The notes beneath the pieces were generated by a model, which worked only from the letters and a program-made list of their open reading frames with translations, was not told the DNA's origin and did no database searches. Shown piece after piece: positions 26,896 through 37,352 of a stretch of 64,000 bases of DNA. This DNA is from Tychonema sp. LEGE 06208 (GTDB taxonomy: Bacteria > Cyanobacteriota > Cyanobacteriia > Cyanobacteriales > Microcoleaceae): assembly GCF_015207505.1 (NCBI RefSeq), contig NZ_JADEWT010000001.1, positions 1 through 64,000 of the forward strand, read 5' to 3'. The stretch's first letter is position 1; the number at the start of each line of letters is the position of its first letter. A program made the translations under genes and the position numbers.

Positions 26896-28560
26896 ATGGA
26901 AAAAGTTTTTGTACATCCTGAATGCCCTTTTTCAGTAGAGACATTTAACCTATTATCAAAAAAATATGCAGGTCAAAGCCCTGATTTTTACATAGCACAC
27001 ACAAAAGATAGATTAAAATATGTAGAAGAGCCATTAAACTATATTTTAAGCCAGGTAGAAGAGCAGTTGCCTGATTTTATCAAAGAATATATAAATATCA
27101 AATATGAGGGCTTTGGCTCTCGTACTGCAATAGGTGATTTGAAACCGATAGGCTACAGTATAGTTGTTTATTTAAAAAATATCATTTCTACTGGGCGTTG
27201 TATAAGTCGTGCTCAGTTAAGGCTGAATCTTGAAAACCAGAAATTAACTTTGGGGTTTTATTCACAAACTGACAATTTTGAGGTGTTGAAAAAAAAACGC
27301 ATCTACCCTTATATATTTCATAAAAATCTAATCGAACCCCTTACACGTTATCACCTTCCAAATAATTATAGCTTCTCTTTGACTCAGGAAACAACTGATT
27401 TTAAATTTAACAAGTGGGATTATTCCATAATTGCACCCGAAAAGAATTTTCATGGACTATTAATAGATATAATTTGTTCAGATGATCCTGATATTATATT
27501 ATCTGGGCTTAAAATAAAAGATACTAAAATTCAGATTGAAACATCACTTAAATCACAAGAACTATTAAGATATTCTGCTAAAAAATTAATTACCAAAATA
27601 GCACAAGCATTTAAAAAACTATTCCCATTATTTTTTATATTTAATTTTTATGCTGACAACAAGTATTTTACTCCAATTATACTAGGTGAATATCTTTCAG
27701 TCTATGAAAAGGAATTTAATCCCGAGTATCAACTCGAAAAAATTTCAAAAATTACAGGTTTTGAAACAACCCAACTAACCCAATGGATACACGCCATTAA
27801 CCGCAAAGGCCAAACCATCATCCAAGGCCCACCCGGAACCGGAAAAACCTTCCTCGCTCAAAAACTCGCCCAACACTTAATCGGCGGCGGTGACGGATTC
27901 TCAGACATTATCCAATTTCACCCCGCCTATAGCTACGAAGACTTTATCGAAGGCCTCCGCCCAATAACTCAAAACGGACAATTAACCTACTCAATAGTTC
28001 CCGGTAGATTCCTAGAATTCTGCGAAAAAGCCGAAGCCTGTGAAGACACTTGCGTTATCATCATTGATGAAATTAATCGCGCAAATTTATCTCAAGTCTT
28101 TGGCGAGTTAATGTATCTCCTAGATGACCGACAAGACACAAAACGCTTTATTACACTAGCCAGCGGCAAACTATTTAGAATCCCTACAAATGTCCGCATT
28201 ATCGGCACAATGAACACCGCAGACCGTTCTATTGCCTTAGTTGATAATGCACTCCGCCGCCGCTTCGCATTCATTTCTATCTATCCCAACTCTGAAGTCC
28301 TGCGACTGTATCACCACAGAGAGGAAACAGGTTTTCCAGTTGATAAATTAACTAGCATTCTAGAAGATGTAAATCAGGCAATTAACAACAAACACTATGA
28401 ACTAGGTATTTCCTTCTTTCTGACAAAAACCTTAGCTGAAGATATCCAAGATATTTGGCAAATGGAAATTGAGCCATACCTCGAAGAATACTTCTTTGAT
28501 GACCAGGCAAAAATGAATGAATTTCTCTGGGATAAAATTCAAGATAAATTGAGCAAGTGA
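26896..28560 (+). CDS. McrB-like AAA+ motor of a McrBC-type restriction system
   Basis: Reads 554 residues from the ATG at 26896; a TTG at 26869 would add nine. The C-terminal AAA+ domain has Walker A GPPGTGKT, Walker B CVIIIDEINRANLSQVFGEL and the McrB signature GTMNTADRSIALVDNALRRRF, which binds GTP in E. coli McrB. The N-terminal ~290 residues are the modified-DNA recognition part. They start VFVHPECPFSVETFNLLSKKY and loosely resemble DUF2461, not the E. coli McrB N-domain. This part is visibly AT-rich; composition shifts near 27775, where the motor begins. The mcrC-like gene starts 7 bp downstream. Confidence 0.88.
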   Translation: MEKVFVHPECPFSVETFNLLSKKYAGQSPDFYIAHTKDRLKYVEEPLNYILSQVEEQLPDFIKEYINIKYEGFGSRTAIGDLKPIGYSIVVYLKNIISTGRCISRAQLRLNLENQKLTLGFYSQTDNFEVLKKKRIYPYIFHKNLIEPLTRYHLPNNYSFSLTQETTDFKFNKWDYSIIAPEKNFHGLLIDIICSDDPDIILSGLKIKDTKIQIETSLKSQELLRYSAKKLITKIAQAFKKLFPLFFIFNFYADNKYFTPIILGEYLSVYEKEFNPEYQLEKISKITGFETTQLTQWIHAINRKGQTIIQGPPGTGKTFLAQKLAQHLIGGGDGFSDIIQFHPAYSYEDFIEGLRPITQNGQLTYSIVPGRFLEFCEKAEACEDTCVIIIDEINRANLSQVFGELMYLLDDRQDTKRFITLASGKLFRIPTNVRIIGTMNTADRSIALVDNALRRRFAFISIYPNSEVLRLYHHREETGFPVDKLTSILEDVNQAINNKHYELGISFFLTKTLAEDIQDIWQMEIEPYLEEYFFDDQAKMNEFLWDKIQDKLSK

Positions 28561-28567
28561 TAATCTT

Positions 28568-29764
28568 ATGAAACGAGAATCACGCCAAATTATCGAACTT
28601 ACAGAATATCAATTAGCCACTTTTGAACGAGATTTCATCCCCGAATCAGTAGGAGATAAAATATACCAGAATTATGGCAAGGAAATCGACATAGAATTTC
28701 CCAACCGTAAAACAAAAGATAAATGGGAATTAAAATCTAAAGGCAGAGTTGGCAACATTCCCATCACTCCCGACTTTCACATTGCCATCCGCCCAAAGGT
28801 TCCCATAAATAACTTATTCGGAATGCTTGAATATGCCTACAACCTTAAGATAAAATTTCCCCAAGGATCGATTCAGTGCCAATCTTTAAAACAAATTTAC
28901 GAGAGATTAGCTAACATTCTTGCCCAAAAAATTCTAGAACGCTGTCGCAAAGGATTATATCGCGATTACTTATCCAAAACAGAAAGACTCGCCTACATTC
29001 GCGGCCGCGTCGATTTGCGGTCAGCCCTGCAAAAACCTTGGGATGTTAAACTAAAATGCCACTATCACGAACAAACAGGCGATATCGAAGATAATCAAAT
29101 ACTCGCTTGGACACTTTTCATGATTGGGCGCAGCGGTGTGTGCGGTGAAACTGTTTCATCCACTGTGCGAAAAGCCTTTCACGCACTCCAAGGATTTGTG
29201 ACATTAAAACATTTTAAATCAGAAGCTTGTATTGATAGAAATTATCACCGTTTGAATCAAGATTATCAACTTTTACACGCCTTATGTCGATTCTTTTTAG
29301 ATAACACAGGGCCCAGTCACGAAAAGGGCGATCGCGAAATGCTCCCTTTTCTCATAGACATGGCTAAATTATACGAACAATTTGTTGCTGAATGGCTCAA
29401 AGCAAATACACCAACAGGCTTCTTTGTCAAGAAAAAACACACGGTAACACATGACCAAAATTATTGCGATAAAATTGACTTAATTCTACGCGATATTGAA
29501 ACAAATGAAATCCTGTATGTCCTCGATACCAAATACAAAAATCCAGATCAAGTAGCCAGTAGTGACCGTCATCAAATAGTTGCCTACGCAAATGCAGTAA
29601 ACTGTAAAAATGCAATTCTCATTTACCCGCAAGACCTCAAACAGCCACTAAACAATAAAATTGGTGATATCCGAGTTCGCAGTTTAACTTTTTCCCTAGA
29701 TGGCGACCTCAATGAAGCCGGAAAAACCTTCTTAACCTCTCTACCTCAAAAAATCCTCTTCTAA
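28568..29764 (+). CDS. mcrC: McrC-like nuclease subunit
   Basis: A 398-residue protein. The N-terminal DUF2357-like/beta region (LKSKGRVGNIPITPDFHIAIRPKVPINNLFGMLEYAYNL) contacts McrB. The C-terminal PD-(D/E)XK nuclease core reads NYCDKIDLILRDIETNEILYVLDTKYKN, with D...DxK in place. ERCRKGLYRDYLSKTERLAYIRGRVDL is a McrC hallmark. Start is 7 bp after the motor gene, so the two form one transcription unit. McrBC-type systems translocate on and cut modified DNA; which modification this one reads cannot be told. Confidence 0.92.
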   Translation: MKRESRQIIELTEYQLATFERDFIPESVGDKIYQNYGKEIDIEFPNRKTKDKWELKSKGRVGNIPITPDFHIAIRPKVPINNLFGMLEYAYNLKIKFPQGSIQCQSLKQIYERLANILAQKILERCRKGLYRDYLSKTERLAYIRGRVDLRSALQKPWDVKLKCHYHEQTGDIEDNQILAWTLFMIGRSGVCGETVSSTVRKAFHALQGFVTLKHFKSEACIDRNYHRLNQDYQLLHALCRFFLDNTGPSHEKGDREMLPFLIDMAKLYEQFVAEWLKANTPTGFFVKKKHTVTHDQNYCDKIDLILRDIETNEILYVLDTKYKNPDQVASSDRHQIVAYANAVNCKNAILIYPQDLKQPLNNKIGDIRVRSLTFSLDGDLNEAGKTFLTSLPQKILF

Positions 29765-29807
29765 CTATTCTCTGCGCCCTCTGGCGCTGGAGCAGTTCAT
29801 TTTCTTA

Positions 29808-29835
29808 CAAAAAAAAGAGGCGCAATTGCACCTCT
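29808..29835 (-). terminator. Rho-independent terminator of prk
   Basis: On the minus strand, AGAGGTGCAATTGCGCCTCT (one mismatch) forms a hairpin followed directly by eight T residues, 21 bp after the prk stop. It is also correctly placed between the convergent mcrC-like and prk genes. Confidence 0.88.
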
Positions 29836-29856
29836 CAAACCTTTCATATCAGGGTT

Positions 29857-30861
29857 CTAAACACTAACAGCCACTTTCGATTCCTTCGCAGTCAACTTCT
29901 CGTAAGTCGCCCGCATCTTCAATCCCACTAACACTTGGAATAAACCAGTTCCATTGTTGGAACCAGGATATTCGCGGTGCTGAAGCAACAGGTGAGTTAA
30001 CTCGCCTTCATACTTCGCAGAAGTCTTGCTCAAATGGCTTTCGATGTAAATAACTTCTTCGAGATTCTCGAACTGACCGTCTACTTCCAAAATCGAGACT
30101 TCCTGGCCGTAGAAAGCGTCTGGGCCGTAGTACATCTTAATTCCGGGATAGGAACAAGTCAGTTTGCGACCGCAAGGAACCCAGTTAATTGTTGAACCTT
30201 CGTCAAACAAATACGCAGGTTCAAAATTGGCGATGCCTTCGCGTTGGATCATTTGGACGCGCAGAACCTTCCGTTCTTTGTCATCTTTGATCAAGTTGGT
30301 CGGCAATACTTGAATTACCACATCAGCATATTGCTTTTGGGGGTCGATGTAGGCGGTGAAATCTGGTTTGCGAGCGTTGATCGCAAACAGCACGTCTTCG
30401 TAACGGTGGCCCCGTTCCGCCATGTCGCGCTGGATTTTCCAAGCAATTTTAACTTCGTCGCTGATGTCGAGGTAGACGCTGAAGTCGATGAGATTTCTCA
30501 CTCGCTCGTCGTAAAGGGGGTGCAGCCCCTCAATCACGATGATGTGATTCGGCTCTATCCGCTCAGCAGGATCGAGCAGACCGGTTTCGTGGTTGTAAAT
30601 CGGTTTGTCGATCGCCTTACCTTCTTTGAGCGCTTTCATTTGCTCGGCCATCAGGTCAAAATTGTTAGCTCTGGGGTCAAGGGCGGTAATCCCTGTTTCC
30701 TTGCGCTGCTTGCGATCGAGACAATGATAGTCATCGAGGCAGATTACAGTCACGAAATCTTCCCCGAACAAATCTGTCAATCGGCGCAAAAAAGTAGATT
30801 TTCCGCACCCGGAGTCTCCGGCTACGCCAATTAAAACCACGCGATCCGGCTTACTTGTCAT
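29857..30861 (-). CDS. prk: Phosphoribulokinase
   Basis: A 334-residue Calvin-cycle enzyme that phosphorylates ribulose 5-phosphate with ATP to ribulose 1,5-bisphosphate. The P-loop GDSGCGKST spans residues 15-23. C19 inside the P-loop and C41 (VICLDDYHC) are the redox pair that thioredoxin controls. The C-terminal pair (WVPCGRKLTCSYPG), linked to CP12/GAPDH complex formation in cyanobacteria, is also present. Length is normal. Single-gene unit with its own terminator. Confidence 0.98.
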   Translation of the reverse strand: MTSKPDRVVLIGVAGDSGCGKSTFLRRLTDLFGEDFVTVICLDDYHCLDRKQRKETGITALDPRANNFDLMAEQMKALKEGKAIDKPIYNHETGLLDPAERIEPNHIIVIEGLHPLYDERVRNLIDFSVYLDISDEVKIAWKIQRDMAERGHRYEDVLFAINARKPDFTAYIDPQKQYADVVIQVLPTNLIKDDKERKVLRVQMIQREGIANFEPAYLFDEGSTINWVPCGRKLTCSYPGIKMYYGPDAFYGQEVSILEVDGQFENLEEVIYIESHLSKTSAKYEGELTHLLLQHREYPGSNNGTGLFQVLVGLKMRATYEKLTAKESKVAVSV

Positions 30862-31043
30862 AGTTTCCCTCTAAAAAAATCACTGTTTACTAACTCAAGT
30901 CTAGATTCCACAAAATTTAAGGCCGCAGGTAGCGTGCCGGCTTTGTGCGATTTTGTTGCTACCCCGATCGGATCGAGCACTCACCAGCATACAGGAGTCA
31001 GTTGACTGCCTGCGAGGGAAGACCCAAGCAATCTTCAAGGCAA

Positions 31044-31085
31044 TTGACATACTCCCGATCCCTCAAGGCATGGGGATTGTGGATT
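31044..31085. mobile_element. IS200/IS605-type right-end hairpin remnant
   Basis: Read on the minus strand, AATCCCCATGCC...GGGATCGGGAGTATGTCAA has the GAATCCCC/GGGGAGTATGTCAA form of right ends downstream of tnpB in cyanobacterial IS200/IS605 elements. No tnpA or tnpB is present, so this is at most a solo end. Confidence 0.5.
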
Positions 31086-31132
31086 CAAACAGCTTCTGGC
31101 AAGCACAGCTTGTCCGATCTTGCCTCGCCTCT

Positions 31133-31164
31133 AGGTTGATGCCTCAACCTATTTGAGATTTTTT
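31133..31164 (+). terminator. Terminator-like hairpin AGGTTGA-TGCC-TCAACCT
   Basis: Seven-base perfect arms, four-base loop, then ATTTGAGA and a run of six T. No plus-strand gene is recognised upstream within the prk-petH gap, so it may end a small RNA or be residual. Confidence 0.4.
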
Positions 31165-31749
31165 GGACTATGGAGTTGAGACGGGATTTTTACATCTGGC
31201 GAATCAACAATATATAGTTCCATCACGATTCCCGTCCGATCGGGCTTGCCCGCTCGCCTGCCTTATTGGACGGGATCGTACCCCAATTTTTGGGCTATTA
31301 ATGCTAACTTTAGTGATTAATCTTACCAGAATGCGTCCGCCCACTACAAGTTCAACGTCATTTAATCAAATTGTGCTTTAATTTGTACTTCATTATTATA
31401 AGTTGTATATTTCCATGCCGTATTCCCTTTGATAAGCTAAATCCTCTCCCGATATCGGACTCTGCCTCTGCCGAATCTCCAAATCAGAAGGAGCGATCGG
31501 GGCCGATCCCGCGATCGGGTAAAATATTGGCAGTACGCAGACAACAATAGCTATAGGTCAACACCTGAACGCAGCCGGACTCTATAGCCGGCGTGATGTT
31601 CGGCTGATGGGGAACTGGAGGCGCGATCGACCAAAAAGGGACACGCCCGCCCGCAACGGCGAGGCCCGAAGATTGGCGCGGCCAATTAGTCCAGATGGCC
31701 TTAAGAAAAAAGTAAATTGAGTCTAACGTCACATTCTCTTTCTTTATAA

Positions 31750-32982
<1,233 letters not shown>

Positions 32983-33007
32983 TGTGTTACCTGATTTAAT
33001 TTGAATA

Positions 33008-33041
33008 GTAGGGCGGGCTTTGGCTCGCCCTACATTTTTTT
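33008..33041 (+). terminator. Rho-independent terminator of petH
   Basis: GTAGGGCGGGC-TTTG-GCTCGCCCTAC with one mismatch, followed by ATTTTTTT, 26 bp after the petH stop. Confidence 0.88.
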
Positions 33042-33248
33042 GTGAAACAGTTTTCAGCATTAAACAAGATTGCATAAATCTTCGATGGATCCTTCAACCG
33101 CAGATGCAAAGCAGATAAACACAGATTAACGCAGATAATTTCAAGATAGGAAAGTAAATGAATGCAATCCAAGTCTATTCAGGGGCAGATTCACCCAATA
33201 CAAGTGTAAAATAGACAGTAAGCTCACCGAAAAAGGGAGATAACTGAC

Positions 33249-33979
33249 ATGGTTATAACTTCTACCCAAAAACTGACCTTTGAAGAATATCTGAACTATC
33301 AGGGAGCATCAGGTGTTTGTTATGAATTATATCGGGGACATCTCATCGAAATGCCAACACCCACAGCAATACATATCAAAATTTGCGAGTTTTTGGTTTA
33401 CCAGTTCCGGCGCTTCTTTGCAGCACACAACCTACCGCTAGTTGCAATTGTGACTACTGCAGTCCGAACTGAAGAAGACTCTTCCCGCATTGCTGATGTG
33501 GTAATTTGCACTCGGAGTTTGTGGAAGTCTGCGCGCAACCTGGTTCCACAGTGCTGGACTTTGAAGAAAAACCGCTGTTAGTTATTGAAGTTACCAGTCA
33601 AAATTGGCGGGACGACTACATCCGCAAGCGGGCAGAATATGATTTAATTGATATCCCCGAATATTGGATTGTAGACCCCAATCGACCGAAAATACGAGTA
33701 TGCAGCCGCCCCGAAAATGAAAGCAGTTATTCTCACCAGGAATTTTTGCCGGGACAGCTTGTTCAGTCCGTACAGTTCGCTGAATTTATTTTATCAGTGG
33801 ATGAAGTGCTGTGTCCGCCGCTAGTCGAAGATTTAATTCTAGAAGAATCTGTACGGCGACAACAGCTAGAACAGCAGAATCAACAGCTAGAACAGCAAGT
33901 TAATTTAGAAAGGCAGCGTGCCCAAAGATTGGCGCAGAGGCTGCGAGAAATGGGAGCAGATATGGATGCGGAGCTTTAA
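33249..33979 (+). pseudogene. Uma2-family gene split by a frameshift
   Basis: The first frame encodes a typical Uma2 N-terminus (LTFEEYLNYQGASGVCYELYRGHLIEMPTPTAIH...SRIADVVICTRSLWKS). The second frame, readable from 33506, continues with STVLDFEEKPLLVIEVTSQNWRDDYIRKRAEYDLIDIPEYWIVDP and a Gln-rich coiled coil. The parts match a single normal Uma2 protein if one base was lost at about 33507-33580. Both the D (ADVV) and the E-V (VIEVTS) of the nuclease-like core are kept. Function of the family is unknown. Confidence 0.85.
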
Positions 33980-34115
33980 ATTGCTGTGTAAATTCTGGAT
34001 TCATTAGTCATGCAGATCCCCAGCTTATTTAATAAGTCGGGGCTCTCGCTATTCTGTGAATGCCCGGTTGTCATACAATGATTGTAGATTAAGTGAGTTT
34101 CAACGGGTCAAAGTC

Positions 34116-35432
34116 GTGGCTTTCAAAATTGGTTTGCTAGGTTTGGGTACAGTTGGCGCGGGAACTGCAGAGATTTTGCTCTCCCGAGACGATCGCCATC
34201 CGCTGTTGCAGGAATTGGAAATCTATCGGGTGGGAGTGCGCGATATTTCTCGAACTCGGTCTTTACAATTGCCAGAAAATGTGCTGACAACTGACCTAGA
34301 GGCGATCGCAACTGACCCGAAAGTTGATATTGTAGTAGAACTGATTGGGGGATTGGAACCGGCGCGATCGCTCATTCTGCAAGCGATCGCCAACGGGAAG
34401 CACGTAGTCACCGCCAACAAAGCAGTTATCGCCCGCTACGGTAGTGAAATCTTCGACGCGGCTAACGAAAAAGGCGTTTATGTAATGTTAGAAGCTGCTG
34501 TAGGCGGCGGAATTCCAGTCATTCAAACCCTTAAACAATCTTTAGGTGCAAACCGCATCAAAACTGTCACAGGCATCGTTAACGGCACAACTAATTACAT
34601 CCTGACGCGGATGCAGAGTGAAGGTGCAGACTTTGCCGAAGTGCTCGCGGACGCTCAGCAATTAGGTTATGCTGAAGCTGACCCTACAGCGGATGTAGAT
34701 GGATTAGATGCGGCTGATAAAATTGCTATTTTAGCCTCGCTAGCTTTTGGCGGACGCATCAAATTAGCCGATGTTCACTGCGAAGGTATCAGACAAGTTA
34801 GTGCGGCGGATATTGACTATGCCGATAAGCTAGGATTTGTGATTAAGTTGTTGGCTATTGCTGAGGAAAAATCCCAAAGTTCCAAGCAAAATGGGGATGA
34901 AGAAGCGGAACTCCTCTCGATTCGAGTGCATCCTACTTTGGTGGCGAAGACTCATCCGCTGGCGAGTGTCAACGGTGTTTATAATGCAATTTTAATCGAG
35001 GGAGATGCGATCGGGCAATTGATGCTGTACGGGCGCGGTGCGGGCGCGGGACCCACAGCTAGCGCGGTGGTATCGGATATTTTGAATGTGGCGGCAATCC
35101 TGAAAACCGAAACTGTTCCGATTCCCCATCCTTTGCTGAGTTGCACTCATCAACACTACTGCAAAATTGCTGAAATGCAGGAACTTGTGACTCGGTTTTA
35201 CGCCCGTTTTCTGACGCGCGACTCTCCGGGGGTAATTGGTAAACTAGGGACTTGTTTTGGCAACCACAAAGTTAGTTTGGAGTCCATTGTGCAAACTGGA
35301 ATTCACGGCAATTTAGCAGAAATTGTGGTGGTGACTCACGATGTGAAGGAAGGTAATTTTCAACAAGCGCTTGCTGAAATTCGCGCGATGGAAGCTGTCG
35401 ATAGTATTGCGAGTACCTTGCGAGTTTTGTAA
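34116..35432 (+). CDS. hom: Homoserine dehydrogenase
   Basis: Reads 438 residues from the GTG at 34116 (VAFKIGLLGLGTVGAGTAEIL). This start gives the usual family N-terminus; an upstream GTG at 34056 would add 20 unrelated residues. The NAD(P) motif GLGTVG, the VVTANKAVIARYG segment, the catalytic-region GIVNGTTNYILTRM and AYAEADPTADVDGLDAADK follow. The C-terminal ACT domain (about 355-438) is the allosteric site for threonine. The enzyme reduces aspartate semialdehyde to homoserine for Thr and Met synthesis. Confidence 0.95.
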   Translation: MAFKIGLLGLGTVGAGTAEILLSRDDRHPLLQELEIYRVGVRDISRTRSLQLPENVLTTDLEAIATDPKVDIVVELIGGLEPARSLILQAIANGKHVVTANKAVIARYGSEIFDAANEKGVYVMLEAAVGGGIPVIQTLKQSLGANRIKTVTGIVNGTTNYILTRMQSEGADFAEVLADAQQLGYAEADPTADVDGLDAADKIAILASLAFGGRIKLADVHCEGIRQVSAADIDYADKLGFVIKLLAIAEEKSQSSKQNGDEEAELLSIRVHPTLVAKTHPLASVNGVYNAILIEGDAIGQLMLYGRGAGAGPTASAVVSDILNVAAILKTETVPIPHPLLSCTHQHYCKIAEMQELVTRFYARFLTRDSPGVIGKLGTCFGNHKVSLESIVQTGIHGNLAEIVVVTHDVKEGNFQQALAEIRAMEAVDSIASTLRVL

Positions 35433-35441
35433 GAATTCCAC

Positions 35442-35486
35442 AAGGTTAATAGTCAGGACTTTAGTCCTGACTATTAACCTTTTTTA
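35442..35486 (+). terminator. Strong terminator of hom
   Basis: AAGGTTAATAGTCAGGACT (35442-35460) and its exact reverse complement (35463-35481) form a 19-bp foldback ending in a T-run of seven, 10 bp after the hom stop. Confidence 0.88.
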
Positions 35487-35518
35487 GATTGTTTTTAGTT
35501 TAGTACGGATCAATACAA

Positions 35519-36355
35519 TTGGATTTTGTCGATCGCCCTACAGGAAGGCACTTGCTAGATGCTATCTACGAAAAGTTTGCCAAACCCCAACTACACGATA
35601 CTTTCAAACCCAGCAATCCGTCAATTTACGTTCGGCACCAGCTAGGGCAAGTTGTGGATGGAAATTATATCATAGAAAAAGTCTTTGAAGACTCTGGTAC
35701 TGGTTTTTATGCTGAAAGTCGCCTTCCCGTTTCTGGGAACAATCCGCCCGTGCTCGTGATTCGCGGCTACGGTTCTTGGTATCCTTTCGAGCGCGTTTTG
35801 GAAGATACGCCCGATGTATTTATGGCAAAACTAGAACGCCAGTTAAAAGCGGCGAAAACTGCGGGTGCTATTGATTGGATAAAACAGCAATTTCACAGCG
35901 GAAATCCGCCGGATGTCATCGGAGAAAGTTTGGGCGGCAAAGTTGCTCAGCAAATTGCAGCAAAATACCCGAATTATCTGCGATGTACTGTAAGTTTTAA
36001 TTCTGTGGGCGTTTCGGAAAAGTTAGCTCAAACTTCCACCGCTAACAATGTTTTTCACTACTTTACTTTAGGCGAAAGGTATGCTTTCTGGGCAAATGAA
36101 GGCGATTACATACCGGGAACAATTTTTGTGATTTCCCAGAAAGGGGAAAACTGTTGTTACAAGCTAGAAGAGGCGATCGTCCGAAGGGCTCATTTTGAAC
36201 GTAAGTTTCGCAAAAGACGAGTCCTGATGGCAATATTTGCCCAGTGGCTGTTGTTAAATCGGCATAATGCGATCGTCCTCAACAAGAAAAAGCCGGTAGT
36301 CGTTCAGATCGATCGGGCTCAATTGCAAATTTTCCGAAAAAGTCGCTTTGTTTAA
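35519..36355 (+). CDS. Alpha/beta-hydrolase-like protein
   Basis: A 278-residue protein starting at TTG 35519; no ATG start lies before well-conserved-looking sequence. LVIRGYGSWYPFER precedes a nucleophile elbow GESLGG (residues 135-140, Ser137), and KVAQQIAAKYPNYLRCTVSFNSVGV follows, as in lipase-like hydrolases (DUF2974/Mbeg1-like). A candidate His is in the RRAHFERKF segment, and the C-terminus is very basic. Substrate unknown. It sits 33 bp after the hom terminator and is probably transcribed on its own. Confidence 0.65.
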   Translation: MDFVDRPTGRHLLDAIYEKFAKPQLHDTFKPSNPSIYVRHQLGQVVDGNYIIEKVFEDSGTGFYAESRLPVSGNNPPVLVIRGYGSWYPFERVLEDTPDVFMAKLERQLKAAKTAGAIDWIKQQFHSGNPPDVIGESLGGKVAQQIAAKYPNYLRCTVSFNSVGVSEKLAQTSTANNVFHYFTLGERYAFWANEGDYIPGTIFVISQKGENCCYKLEEAIVRRAHFERKFRKRRVLMAIFAQWLLLNRHNAIVLNKKKPVVVQIDRAQLQIFRKSRFV

Positions 36356-36372
36356 ACTCAGACCAAATTGCT

Positions 36373-36849
36373 TCAGGTAGCAGAGGGCTGATTTTCCCGC
36401 GCTGCGACGGCGAGTACCAGACAAAGGGCTGCGATCGCTTTTTCCCACTCTTCCTTAACGGCGATGGGTTCAACCTCATCAAAAGCGCTAACTAAGCGAG
36501 GGATCGATCTTTCTAATGCTTTGCTGGGAATCGATTTGTGCAATTCAACTAAACGAGTTAAACTTTCTTGATTCTTCAAAAAATCCACTACCCATTTAGT
36601 AGTATGATCGGGACTGTCCGGGACATTTTGAATTCCTAGTTCTGTTTGCAACCAGTCGTAAAAAGGCGGCAGCTTTTTGGCTAAAACAGCTCCAGCAGTG
36701 GGTAAAGTTTCTTTTAGCAAAGCAGTATCGAGACTCCCCAAAACTTGATTTAACTCCGGTGATTCCAGCAAGGTAGTTAAGGGAAGCGAAAGCATGGCTT
36801 CAGAATCCTCGGGGGATACATTTAAAATCCGCGAAAATGTTTGCAGCAT
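36373..36849 (-). CDS. Hypothetical helical protein
   Basis: A 158-residue, largely helical protein (LNVSPEDSEAMLSLPLTTLLESPELNQVLGSLDTALL...). I do not recognise a family. No signal peptide; the C-terminus has one moderately hydrophobic helix (KAIAALCLVLAVAARE). It is convergent with the hydrolase-like gene, 17 bp apart. Confidence 0.5.
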   Translation of the reverse strand: MLQTFSRILNVSPEDSEAMLSLPLTTLLESPELNQVLGSLDTALLKETLPTAGAVLAKKLPPFYDWLQTELGIQNVPDSPDHTTKWVVDFLKNQESLTRLVELHKSIPSKALERSIPRLVSAFDEVEPIAVKEEWEKAIAALCLVLAVAARENQPSAT

Positions 36850-37352
36850 GGGAAAGGATTTGGTATGGATGACTTTTTCACTATAACAATAACACGCCGC
36901 ACTGAATGTGAGCTACCTCATATTCAGCAATTTTGATGAAAAATAATTAAATTGAACTCATTTTTTTGGGCTAGCAATTCATTGACGGGCATACTAAAAT
37001 TAAGCCAAACTATTTGAGTGCTGACAAGTTCACCCCGGGTAAATAAAAGTCTCTGCTGTTGAATAATACCAATTTAAAAAAATCTTGCTCAAATATAACT
37101 TTTGGGCAGAGTGAAACAGAGAGTTGTTTGCTCAAATATTGTTGAGGAGGTGCGTCGCTTGGAGATTTTCGATTTTTTTGGGGGACGATCTATGGCGACG
37201 CACCCTACAAATACTGTTGTATAACTTTTAAAATTGGTAGATAGCGGTTCGATCGCGTGGTGAGGAATGCCCTATGCCGGATAGTATGTCATATTTCTGA
37301 GACTAGGCTATATCTGCGTTCACCTGCAGTTAAGAATTTCGCATTCATAAAT
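36850..37352. other. Intergenic region holding a MITE-like element
   Basis: About 500 bp without a recognisable gene between two minus-strand genes. It contains the 37067-37239 element; the rest is AT-rich and should include the promoter of the 36373 gene at its left end. Confidence 0.5.
37067..37239. repeat. MITE-like element with TACCAATTTAAAA termini
   Basis: TACCAATTTAAAAA (37067-37080) and TTTTAAAATTGGTA (37226-37239) are near-perfect terminal inverted repeats. A second nested pair, GGTGCGTCGC (from about 37149) and GCGACGCACC (about 37195), sits inside. At 173 bp with no ORF, it fits a non-autonomous element. A related one is at 8070-8165. Confidence 0.65.

Noticed and set aside
30244-30834. 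196-codon plus-strand ORF opposite prk
   Set aside because: Antisense shadow of phosphoribulokinase; no family features.
30945-31381. Small ORFs in the prk-petH gap
   Set aside because: They overlap the IS605-like end and GC-rich leader, and none shows a start with ribosome binding site or a recognisable domain.
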